A stretch of DNA of 16,206 bases from Parcubacteria group bacterium. Its GTDB lineage: Bacteria > Patescibacteria > ABY1 > Buchananbacterales > UBA6539. Both the position numbers and the translations under genes were made by a program. The notes beneath the pieces were generated by a model. The model searched no databases and was not told the origin of the DNA. It saw only the letters and a list, made by a program, of their open reading frames with translations. The stretch lies in NCBI GenBank assembly GCA_002687175.1, contig NYZP01000035.1, positions 1 to 16,206 of the forward strand, written 5' to 3'. The first letter of the stretch is position 1. Every line of letters starts with the position of its first letter. This document shows positions 7,203 to 14,177 of this stretch, piece after piece.

Positions 7203-8507
7203 TTATCTACCGATTCCGAAATATTTAAAATCTAAAGCTTTTACTTTTTTAGGATCAAAGATATTTCGTCCATCAAAAATAACCGGGGTGGACATTAATT
7301 CTTTAATTTTAGTTAAATCCAACTTTTTAAATTCGTCCCATTCAGTGCAAATTATTAATGCCTCCGCTTTTTTCGCTATTTTATAAGGATCAGTATCATA
7401 TTCAATCCCCGTTATTACCTTTTTAGCATTTTCCATAGCTTCTGGATCATAAGCTCTTATTTTGGCACCATCCTTTTTTAATTTTTCAATAACCTTAATG
7501 GCTGGAGAATTTCTGATATCATCAGTATTTGGTTTGAACGATAATCCTAGGATGCCTATTTGTTTGCCGTCTAAAACCCACAGTTCTTTTTCAATTTTGT
7601 GAACAAAATCATCTGTGGCCTGTTGATTGATTTTTTCAACGGCATCTACTAGGGAGCTGTCGATATCCAAGACCTCTAAAGTTTTTTTATAAGCCGCTAT
7701 GTCTTTAGGAAAACAGCTGCCACCAAAACCAATCCCGGGATTTAAAAATTGATTACCAATTCTGGTATCTAAGCCAATAGCCTCTAATACTTCCAAAGCA
7801 TCTGCCCCAGCCTCTTCACAAGTTTTGGCGATTAAATTTGCAAATGAAATTTTTGTTGCTAAAAATGTGTTAGCTCCGTGCTTAATCAGTTCGGCACTTT
7901 TAACCGATACAATTTTGACCGGTGCTTGAGTTTTATCAATTAATGGTTGGTAAACAGCTAGCATTTTTTTTTTGGCTTTGTCGTCATCAACTCCAATAAC
8001 AATTCGATCTGGCTCCAAAGTGTCTTTTACGGCTGAACCTTCACGTAAGAATTCTGGGTTAGAGACAACGTCAAATTTAGCCTCATCAACACTGTAGCGT
8101 AGTATTGTCTCTCTGACTTTTTCGGCGGTTTTAACTGGCACAGTACTTTTATCAACAATTACTTTATAGTCGCTGTTAATTGCTTGGGCTATTTCTCTGG
8201 CGACTTGCTCAACATACTTCAAGTCAGCATGACCATCATTTTTTGGTGGCGTATTAACGCAAATAAAAATAACCTCGGAGTCCTTGACGGCCGTGGCAAT
8301 TTGATCAGAAAAAGTTAATCGACCAGACTGAGTATTCTTAACCATTAATTCTTCAAGTCCAGGTTCAAAAATTGGTGATTCTGATTTTTTTAATTTTTCC
8401 AGTTTTTCTGGGTCATTATCGATGCAGGTAACTTGATGTCCCAGTTCTGCTAAGCAAGTGCCGGTAGTTAAACCAACATAGCCTGTTCCGATGATTGCTA
8501 GTTTCAT
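7203..8507 (-). CDS. ugd: UDP-glucose 6-dehydrogenase
   Basis: A 434-aa cytoplasmic enzyme that oxidises UDP-glucose to UDP-glucuronate with two NAD+, supplying precursors for surface polysaccharide. Visible parts are: N-terminal Rossmann fold GTGYVGLTTGTCLAELGH (7-24) with the NAD-selecting D30; CVNTPP (83-88); STVPVKTAEKV (121-131); FLREGSAVKDTLEPDRIVIG (153-172); the active-site helix ELIKHGANTFLATKISF (206-222) with Lys209; the catalytic loop GFGGSCFPKD with Cys265; and the C-terminal domain GLSFKPNTDDIRNSPA. Length and all key residues are normal. Related UDP-sugar dehydrogenases (such as UDP-ManNAc dehydrogenase) share this fold, but the spacing and motifs fit the UDP-glucose enzyme best. 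It appears to be transcribed alone, from a promoter at 8619-8646. Confidence 0.95.
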   Translation of the reverse strand: MKLAIIGTGYVGLTTGTCLAELGHQVTCIDNDPEKLEKLKKSESPIFEPGLEELMVKNTQSGRLTFSDQIATAVKDSEVIFICVNTPPKNDGHADLKYVEQVAREIAQAINSDYKVIVDKSTVPVKTAEKVRETILRYSVDEAKFDVVSNPEFLREGSAVKDTLEPDRIVIGVDDDKAKKKMLAVYQPLIDKTQAPVKIVSVKSAELIKHGANTFLATKISFANLIAKTCEEAGADALEVLEAIGLDTRIGNQFLNPGIGFGGSCFPKDIAAYKKTLEVLDIDSSLVDAVEKINQQATDDFVHKIEKELWVLDGKQIGILGLSFKPNTDDIRNSPAIKVIEKLKKDGAKIRAYDPEAMENAKKVITGIEYDTDPYKIAKKAEALIICTEWDEFKKLDLTKIKELMSTPVIFDGRNIFDPKKVKALDFKYFGIGR

Positions 8508-8576
8508 AAAATAAAAAAGATTAAGTAGTTAGGCCTAAAACCTAAACCTAATCAAGTGGATTACGTTAATTATGAC

Positions 8577-8598
8577 GTAGCACTCTATGAAGTGTTAC
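8577..8598 (-). promoter_or_regulatory. Hairpin in the ugd leader
   Basis: The arms GTAGCACT (8577-8584) and AGTGTTAC (8591-8598) form an 8-bp stem with one wobble pair and a 6-nt loop. It lies about 14 nt after the predicted ugd transcription start, in a leader of about 105 nt that also holds a TTTAGG-like repeat and a GGCC palindrome (about 8524-8552). It resembles CIRCE superficially but has the wrong spacer and mismatched arms. Role unknown. Confidence 0.4.
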
Positions 8599-8618
8599 AC
8601 CCAAAAGATTTACCTGGT

Positions 8619-8646
8619 ATAATAGCAAATATCTGATAAATGTCAA
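8619..8646 (-). promoter_or_regulatory. Promoter of ugd
   Basis: The minus strand has a perfect TTGACA (8641-8646), 16 nt, then TATTAT (8619-8624) with an extended TGC just before it. Transcription would start near 8612, about 105 nt before the ugd ATG. The promoter begins only 6 nt after the stop of the upstream ATPase gene, and no clear terminator separates them, so some read-through into ugd is possible. Confidence 0.65.
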
Positions 8647-8651
8647 GTACT

Positions 8652-10478
8652 TTACAATTTAATGAGTTCGCCAGGTTGCATTATTTTTGGCGATGACGGA
8701 TTCTCATTTTTTGGTTTTTCCTTGGTCTTGCTTAGACTTTCCAATACTCTACTATCTTTTGGTCCTTTATGTTGATGAGTATTTTTACTATTTTTTTTCT
8801 TATCAAATGACAACGGTTCTTTAGCGACTGCTTCTTTAAGGGAAATAGTAGGTTCTGATTTAACTTTTACTTCCTCCATAGCTACTTTAGCAGCATCTCC
8901 GCTGATCAGTTTTTCTTTGGTGTTTTGAAAACAGGTTTGACAGTAAATTGGTCTAATACCATCAGGCTTGAAAGATACATCAGTTGATGTGCCACATTCG
9001 TAGCAATTAACCGTGTAAGTACTTTTTTCTTTAACTTTTGGCTTTTCAGAAACTGTAGAATTATTTTGATTACTAGTTCTATTATCTCTTTTTTTATTAT
9101 CCCTATTTTTACTATTATCAACTGTAGTATTAACAATAGGTTTATTTCCCTCTTCCGAAATACCGCTACTCCAACGAATAATTTTATCTTCGACAACATC
9201 ACGTGGTTTAGCATATCTCTCACGTGTCATATTTATTACCTTTTCTCGATTATTGGTAATATGGCTTTCTCCAAGTGGTGCCAAGGTGGTTGCCGAAAAC
9301 GGACTGGAAGCAACACCATTAATCATCAGTTTCATATAAACATCATACTTAGTTAGATTAACCAGATCTTCCTCAGTAAAATAAGGGGCAAATTCAGTGG
9401 CTAAAAATTCGGCATCAGCTGCCCCAACTCGAAAGCACATTAGTGTACCAACGTTACCAAATACGGCTGCTCTTACCAGTTCATCGAGTTGTTCGACATA
9501 TTGATGACCAATAATTAAATCTAGGCGGTATTTTCTGGCCTCTGATAAAATATTTGCGAATGATTCTGTGGCAAAATTTTGAAATTCATCAACGTACAAG
9601 TAAAAATCTTTACGATCTTCTTCGGCAATATCAATTCGGCTCATCGCTGCCAGTTGAATCTTGGTAATCATCATCGCTCCTAACAAGGCGGAAGAGTCTT
9701 CACCGATTCGGCCTTTTGATAAATTCATAATCAGAATTTTTTGACTGTCCATTATTTCACGCAGGTTAATTGTTGATTTAACCTGGCCGACAACATTTCT
9801 AATTAAGGCGGTTGATAAAAATTGACCAACTTTATTTTGAATAGGAGCAATCGCTTCCACTTGAAATTGTTGTGGGTATTTAGAAAACTCCTCTACCCAA
9901 AAAGCTTTGACTACTGGATCTTGTATTTTTTCAATCACTTTATTACGATAAGCTTTATTGGCTAATATCCTCATTACTCCCAACAAGGTACTGCCTGGAT
10001 AATCAAGTAAAGCTAAGATAGCATTACGTAATAAATATTCCAGTCTTGGCCCCCAAGAATCAGCCCACAGTTTTTTAAATACACCAATTAAGCCAGAAGC
10101 AACCAGGTGTTTATGCTCCTGAGAAACAGTTTCCATAACATTAAAGGCAATCGGATAATTGAAATCGGCTGGATCAAAATACACCACATCATTGATTCTG
10201 TCATTTGGTATAAAATCAAGTATTTTTTCAGCAAAATCTCCATGTGGGTCTACTAAAGCCACGCCTTCACCATTAATAATGTCTTGGATGATCATATTTT
10301 CCATGGCTGTAGATTTACCCATGCCGGTTTTTCCGATTAAGTACATGTGTCGTCTACGGTCATCCTGCTTAATACCAAATTTAGTTCGCTGGTTACGAAA
10401 ATTTGTTTCAGCAAAAAAAGTGACTTCCGATGATTTTTTTGTTGGTTTTTCCAGTTTTTTATTTTTTTCTTCAGTCAT
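8652..10478 (-). CDS. VirD4/TraD- or HerA-like membrane-associated ATPase with C-terminal zinc ribbon
   Basis: A 608-aa RecA-fold ATPase of the FtsK/HerA/VirD4 group (DUF87/TraD-like). Walker A is LIGKTGMGKSTAMENM (47-62), then ALVDPHGDFAEKIL (74-87), and Walker B is FYLYVDEFQNFATESF (292-307), the usual form in type IV secretion coupling-protein-like ATPases. EARKYRLDLIIGHQYVEQL (313-331) is the sensor region. Residues 440-490 are a low-complexity linker rich in Asn and Lys. Residues 492-516 form a CxxC-x17-CxxC zinc ribbon (CYEC, CQTC), followed by a Lys-rich tail. No membrane helix is visible, so membrane anchoring probably comes from the protein encoded just upstream, whose stop is 2 nt before this ATG. 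It would power DNA or protein transfer or pilus-like machinery; the substrate is unknown and no other T4SS gene is in the window. Confidence 0.85.
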   Translation of the reverse strand: MTEEKNKKLEKPTKKSSEVTFFAETNFRNQRTKFGIKQDDRRRHMYLIGKTGMGKSTAMENMIIQDIINGEGVALVDPHGDFAEKILDFIPNDRINDVVYFDPADFNYPIAFNVMETVSQEHKHLVASGLIGVFKKLWADSWGPRLEYLLRNAILALLDYPGSTLLGVMRILANKAYRNKVIEKIQDPVVKAFWVEEFSKYPQQFQVEAIAPIQNKVGQFLSTALIRNVVGQVKSTINLREIMDSQKILIMNLSKGRIGEDSSALLGAMMITKIQLAAMSRIDIAEEDRKDFYLYVDEFQNFATESFANILSEARKYRLDLIIGHQYVEQLDELVRAAVFGNVGTLMCFRVGAADAEFLATEFAPYFTEEDLVNLTKYDVYMKLMINGVASSPFSATTLAPLGESHITNNREKVINMTRERYAKPRDVVEDKIIRWSSGISEEGNKPIVNTTVDNSKNRDNKKRDNRTSNQNNSTVSEKPKVKEKSTYTVNCYECGTSTDVSFKPDGIRPIYCQTCFQNTKEKLISGDAAKVAMEEVKVKSEPTISLKEAVAKEPLSFDKKKNSKNTHQHKGPKDSRVLESLSKTKEKPKNENPSSPKIMQPGELIKL

Positions 10479-10480
10479 AT

Positions 10481-11839
10481 TTATGTAGGAAGATTTTCTG
10501 GTGGACTTGATTTAGCAATTTGTGGTTGAACTGCCTTGATTGGGTTGGTTGATTCTGTTGGTAAACTCGTTGGCGGTTCGGCCTTTTTGGCCTCAGTTTT
10601 TTGAACCATTGGTGCTTTAGTGGTAATGGTTGGAAAATGCCATAAGCTGGCTAATTCCTCACTAATTAGAATTGGGCCATATTCTCCTGGAGATAACCAG
10701 TGTCCACGGTAGCGATAACGATAGAGTAATTTATTACGTCGCCAAATTAATCGTATTTTTTTAAAATAAACAACAGCAGCTGTAAAATATCGCGAATCAT
10801 TTTTTAAACCATTTGATCCTAAGGAATTAAATTGTTTAAAAGCACCATAAATTGCCTGAAATGCCTTCATTTTGTTAAATTTTTCATGCTCCGCAATATA
10901 AACATATCTAATCCTGGTATGAAATCCTGTTTGGGCCGTTTTGTGTTCAATGCTTGTTACAGTATCTTTTGCGCCCTGGGTTAAGTTTAACATCTGATTA
11001 ACTGGTTCATCTTTCTCGACTTTAACTGCTACTGGTGCTGGGTTTAAACCTTCAATTATAAAATTAGGTATTTGAAATACCCAGTCAAACCAGTTATTTT
11101 TAGTTTTTTTTCTAGCCACAACGATTTTGTCAATTTCAGCCTGAGCACCGCTGGTCTTTTTCCAGTCGTTGTCTGCCGGGGTAACTAAAAACTGAACCCA
11201 CATTTCTTCGCCAGGTCCCATTCTGCTCATAGATTCTAAAATGCCAGACATTGGATCCTTTAACTCTTGGGCTAAAGTATCTTCAAATTCCTTAAAGGTG
11301 ATTAAAGGGTAGTACTCCTTAGCAGTCAGCTTAAGTTCACTTCCAAAAAGTTGGTATTTGTTGTGAGGAAATTTTACACTTTTATATTTATCAACATAGT
11401 CTTCAACCTCGGTAATTTCAGCATCAGGATATTGAGCATAAACCAAGGCTTCTATAAAATCTCGATAATGTTTCTCTGTATGAATGATGAACTGAATATA
11501 ACCACCAATACTTACAATCTCAAATGAAAAGCTTTCAGGTACCTCCCCTTTCCACCACTTGTGATGAAATTTTAATGGTTGATGGGCGCCAGAAAGATGT
11601 TGAAACATATTTTGGACTGCTCGTGGAGATTGCTCATTATCCCTAGGAATATCAATGGCTAATAGAATATAGCTTCTTTTTCTACGATATTCATTTCTAA
11701 TCCAATTTTGATAAAGTAAAACTAATCCATAGACAAATAAAAAAACTGGAAATATCCAGCCTATAGTCTTAAAAAACCACCAAGCAAAAGCAATTGGGTC
11801 AGTTGTAGGAATTGAAGAAAAATCAATAACAATTTCCAT
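10481..11839 (-). CDS. One-TM membrane protein partnered with the VirD4-like ATPase
   Basis: A 452-aa protein with one membrane segment near the N-terminus (about residues 18-43, WFFKTIGWIFPVFLFVYGLV within it), then a basic stretch (NEYRRKRSY, 49-57) that favours a cytoplasmic C-terminal part. That part is a large mixed alpha/beta region (about 57-230) with motifs such as SIGGYIQFIIHTEKHYRDFI, a middle region, a second conserved block (about 310-400, with ALWHFPTITTKAP-like sequence at its end) and a Pro/Lys-rich tail. I recognise it only as the uncharacterised membrane protein commonly encoded beside VirD4/HerA-like ATPases in CPR genomes. It may serve as membrane anchor or adaptor for the ATPase gene, which begins 2 nt after this stop. 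That role is inference from the arrangement. Confidence 0.7.
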   Translation of the reverse strand: MEIVIDFSSIPTTDPIAFAWWFFKTIGWIFPVFLFVYGLVLLYQNWIRNEYRRKRSYILLAIDIPRDNEQSPRAVQNMFQHLSGAHQPLKFHHKWWKGEVPESFSFEIVSIGGYIQFIIHTEKHYRDFIEALVYAQYPDAEITEVEDYVDKYKSVKFPHNKYQLFGSELKLTAKEYYPLITFKEFEDTLAQELKDPMSGILESMSRMGPGEEMWVQFLVTPADNDWKKTSGAQAEIDKIVVARKKTKNNWFDWVFQIPNFIIEGLNPAPVAVKVEKDEPVNQMLNLTQGAKDTVTSIEHKTAQTGFHTRIRYVYIAEHEKFNKMKAFQAIYGAFKQFNSLGSNGLKNDSRYFTAAVVYFKKIRLIWRRNKLLYRYRYRGHWLSPGEYGPILISEELASLWHFPTITTKAPMVQKTEAKKAEPPTSLPTESTNPIKAVQPQIAKSSPPENLPT

Positions 11840-11902
11840 AAGTTGGTATTAGTTTTTTATTTTTGGCTAGTAAGGTAAAGACTGCTCTGTGATTTATAAC
11901 TT

Positions 11903-13051
11903 TTATACTTTCAGAGCGTAGCTACCTTCAGTGGTTTTTTTGATTTTGTCTTTGTTAGTTAAAGCTAAGTAGATGGTGCTTTTTCTTACGATCCTTTGAT
12001 CCAAAACACTCTTAATAATTTCCTCTTTAGTTAAAGGTTTTTCCGCTTTAGTTAGAATATCAGTAATAATATCCATGACGGTTCCGCTTTGGTATCCCCA
12101 CTCTTTCAAAGCGTAAATACCTCGACCAACCAAGACATAACGTTTATCAAGAATTAACTCGTTATGAATAGTTGCTGGGTAAGCAGTTTTTTTATCAAAG
12201 CCAATTTGATTAATAAGTTCAGTAATATCCGTAAAGTGTAATGGTTTTTCAGTTTTACGTAAAACTAAATAGACTTTATCACTCATTCTTTTTGGTGTGA
12301 TAGAGTTCCAACTGGCTAAACCCCACTCATTTAAAATATTTTGATCAATTTTTTTACCAATCTTTAGATATGAATCAATAATTTTTTCGAAATCTTGATC
12401 GGCTTGGTTTTTTCCAGCACCTAGCCATAAAGCAGAAATTTGATCTTTATTATTTTTATAAAAATCTCGTTGGCTAAACAGATCAATTAAGTTACTATTT
12501 TTTAAAAGTTTATCCTCTTGTTTAATAATATTAACCAGTTCATTAACTGCTTGCTTAATTAAATTTAATGATACTGTTGGTAATTTCCAACTAGCCAGGA
12601 TATCAGAATCTGGTTTTATGGTTTCTACTTTATTATTTAAGAGGTTGGTTAGAATAAACCTAGCCGCTTGATGGTTATCTTCATTTGTAGAAATTTCATC
12701 AAGTAGAAATCTTTCTTCCATAATGCCACCGTAATTTTCTAACAAATGAGTAACATATTGATCAGCATCTTCCATTTGCTGTTTAAAATCTTTGAGTTCC
12801 TTTATTTTTTTAATAGTTGCCGTCTCAATTTGACGGATTCTTTCACGAGTAATATCGTAATATTTTCCAATTTGTTCCAAAGTCTCTTTTTTCTTTCCTA
12901 AAAGTCCAAAACGACGACTTAAAATGTCGCTTTCTTTGGTAGAAATATTTTTTAACAAACTAACGATCAATTCATTGGAATTGAATTGAGCGGCTTGCTG
13001 TTTTTCTTGGCTCTCGATAATTTTATCAAGAATTGAGTTTTGTTCAGACAT
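11903..13051 (-). CDS. Sigma region 4-like / HARE-HTH-like winged-helix fusion regulator
   Basis: A 382-aa DNA-binding protein. Residues about 36-90 match sigma-70 region 4: DILSRRFGLLGKKKETLEQI, then GKYYDITRERIRQIETATIK, close to the helix-turn-helix that reads the -35 box in primary sigma factors. Region 2 is absent, so it cannot act as an ordinary sigma factor. The middle (100-250) is helical and unrecognised. The C-terminus has two winged-helix units, one at about 257-316 (KPLHFTDITELINQIGFDKK, then RYVLVGRGIYALKEW) resembling the HARE-HTH domain of the RNA polymerase delta subunit and restriction-linked proteins, and one at about 325-381. It has its own promoter and lies 63 nt upstream of the two-gene ATPase unit, with no clear terminator between. 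A transcription factor role is likely; its targets are unknown. Confidence 0.8.
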   Translation of the reverse strand: MSEQNSILDKIIESQEKQQAAQFNSNELIVSLLKNISTKESDILSRRFGLLGKKKETLEQIGKYYDITRERIRQIETATIKKIKELKDFKQQMEDADQYVTHLLENYGGIMEERFLLDEISTNEDNHQAARFILTNLLNNKVETIKPDSDILASWKLPTVSLNLIKQAVNELVNIIKQEDKLLKNSNLIDLFSQRDFYKNNKDQISALWLGAGKNQADQDFEKIIDSYLKIGKKIDQNILNEWGLASWNSITPKRMSDKVYLVLRKTEKPLHFTDITELINQIGFDKKTAYPATIHNELILDKRYVLVGRGIYALKEWGYQSGTVMDIITDILTKAEKPLTKEEIIKSVLDQRIVRKSTIYLALTNKDKIKKTTEGSYALKV

Positions 13052-13134
13052 GATGTTAATAGATCATTAGACTAAAAAAGGCTGATCTAAGCCAAAATAT
13101 GTAGCTTTATTAAAAGCTTATTTTTATTGTTTTT

Positions 13135-13163
13135 AGTATATCATAAAATCAGATTATAGTCAA
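13135..13163 (-). promoter_or_regulatory. Promoter of the regulator/ATPase cluster
   Basis: The minus strand has TTGACT (13158-13163), 17 nt, then TATACT (13135-13140) with an extended TGA. Transcription would start near 13128, leaving a leader of about 77 nt. That leader contains a 6-bp hairpin (13103-13118) and a GGCT/AGCC hairpin followed by six T just before the gene, which may act as a weak attenuator. Confidence 0.7.
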
Positions 13164-13177
13164 GTCTTTGATAATAA

Positions 13178-13205
13178 CAAAAAATAGCCAGCAATATTAC
13201 TGGCT
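13178..13205 (-). terminator. Intrinsic terminator of secDF
   Basis: A 6-bp GC-containing stem (AGCCAG 13186-13191 with CTGGCT 13200-13205), 8-nt loop, is followed on the minus strand by a T-rich run. It lies 24 nt after the secF stop and separates secDF from the regulator gene. Confidence 0.8.
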
Positions 13206-13228
13206 TTTTATAATGTTTATTTAATTAT

Positions 13229-14176
13229 CTAGTCCTTTTTCAATTTTAATTTTTCCCAAGCAACCAATAATGGGCTGGCTAGGAATATCGATGAATAGGT
13301 ACCTATAGAAATACCAACGATTAAAGCTAATATAAAATCACGAACCGAAGATCCGCCAAAAATAAATATGGCCAGTAAAACAAACAAAGTGGTAAAAGAA
13401 GTATTAATTGATCTAGTAATAACTTCTCGGACACTGCCTTGAACAATATCTTCAAATTCTTCTCCTAAATGACGAATTAAATTTTCTCTAGTTCGATCAA
13501 ATACGACAATTGTATCATTAACCGAATAACCTAAGATGGTGAGTAACGCCGCAACAAACGAAGCATTAACTTCTATGCCATATATTTTGCCCAAGATAAC
13601 AAAAATACCAACGGTAATAATGATATCGTGAAATAAAGTAATCACCGCAATTAAACCATATTTCCAAGAAGCAATTGGTTTAGAAACTTTACGAAAGGCC
13701 CAGGCGACATAAACAATAATCGCTGCTAAGACAATGATAATTGCCCAAACAGTTTTTCGTCTTAACTCCTGGCCAATGCTGGGACCAATTGAGTCAAATC
13801 TTTTTTCCTCAAAGATTTTTTCCTCAAAAGCAGTTCCTGATTCGTTATCTTCTAAGGGGTTTGTTGGTTGTAGTTCCTGATTTATGGCCGCTAGAATTTT
13901 TTGATGATTATCTTCGTCAACATCCTTAAAACGTAAGATCATACTATTATCTCCCACTGGTTGAGCGGTTACTTGGCTGATCTCTAAGGGTATAAAAATC
14001 TCACTAATTTTTTGATTGGTTGGCGCGGTGACAAAAAATTCCAACTCCATTAAACTACCTCCGGTAAAATCAATTCCTAATTTTAAACCAAATAATAAAA
14101 ATACCACAGTTGAGATAACTACTAAAGTAGCTGATAGACTAAACCAAATTTTTCTTTTTTCAATCGGCGAAAACAT
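13229..14176 (-). CDS. secF: Protein translocase subunit SecF
   Basis: An RND-family membrane protein that, with SecD, uses the proton or sodium gradient to help pull preproteins out of the SecYEG channel. The first membrane helix is followed by GIDFTGGSLMELEF, the conserved SecF opening. An extracytoplasmic P4 region comes next, then five membrane helices with GYSVNDTIVVFDRTREN, the family signature in helix 4. I chose the ATG at 14176, which gives 315 aa, starts 1 nt after the secD stop and begins MFSPIEKRKIWF, like other SecF N-termini. An in-frame TTG at 14215 would add 13 Lys-rich residues and overlap secD by 38 nt; this is possible but less likely. It is co-transcribed and probably translationally coupled with secD. 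The stop is TAG. Confidence 0.96.
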   Translation of the reverse strand: MFSPIEKRKIWFSLSATLVVISTVVFLLFGLKLGIDFTGGSLMELEFFVTAPTNQKISEIFIPLEISQVTAQPVGDNSMILRFKDVDEDNHQKILAAINQELQPTNPLEDNESGTAFEEKIFEEKRFDSIGPSIGQELRRKTVWAIIIVLAAIIVYVAWAFRKVSKPIASWKYGLIAVITLFHDIIITVGIFVILGKIYGIEVNASFVAALLTILGYSVNDTIVVFDRTRENLIRHLGEEFEDIVQGSVREVITRSINTSFTTLFVLLAIFIFGGSSVRDFILALIVGISIGTYSSIFLASPLLVAWEKLKLKKD

Positions 14177-14177
14177 A

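Noticed and set aside
8577..8598. Second CIRCE-like element upstream of ugd
   Set aside because: The spacer is 6 nt instead of 9 and the arms lack the TTAGCACTC/GAGTGCTAA match; ugd is not a usual HrcA target.
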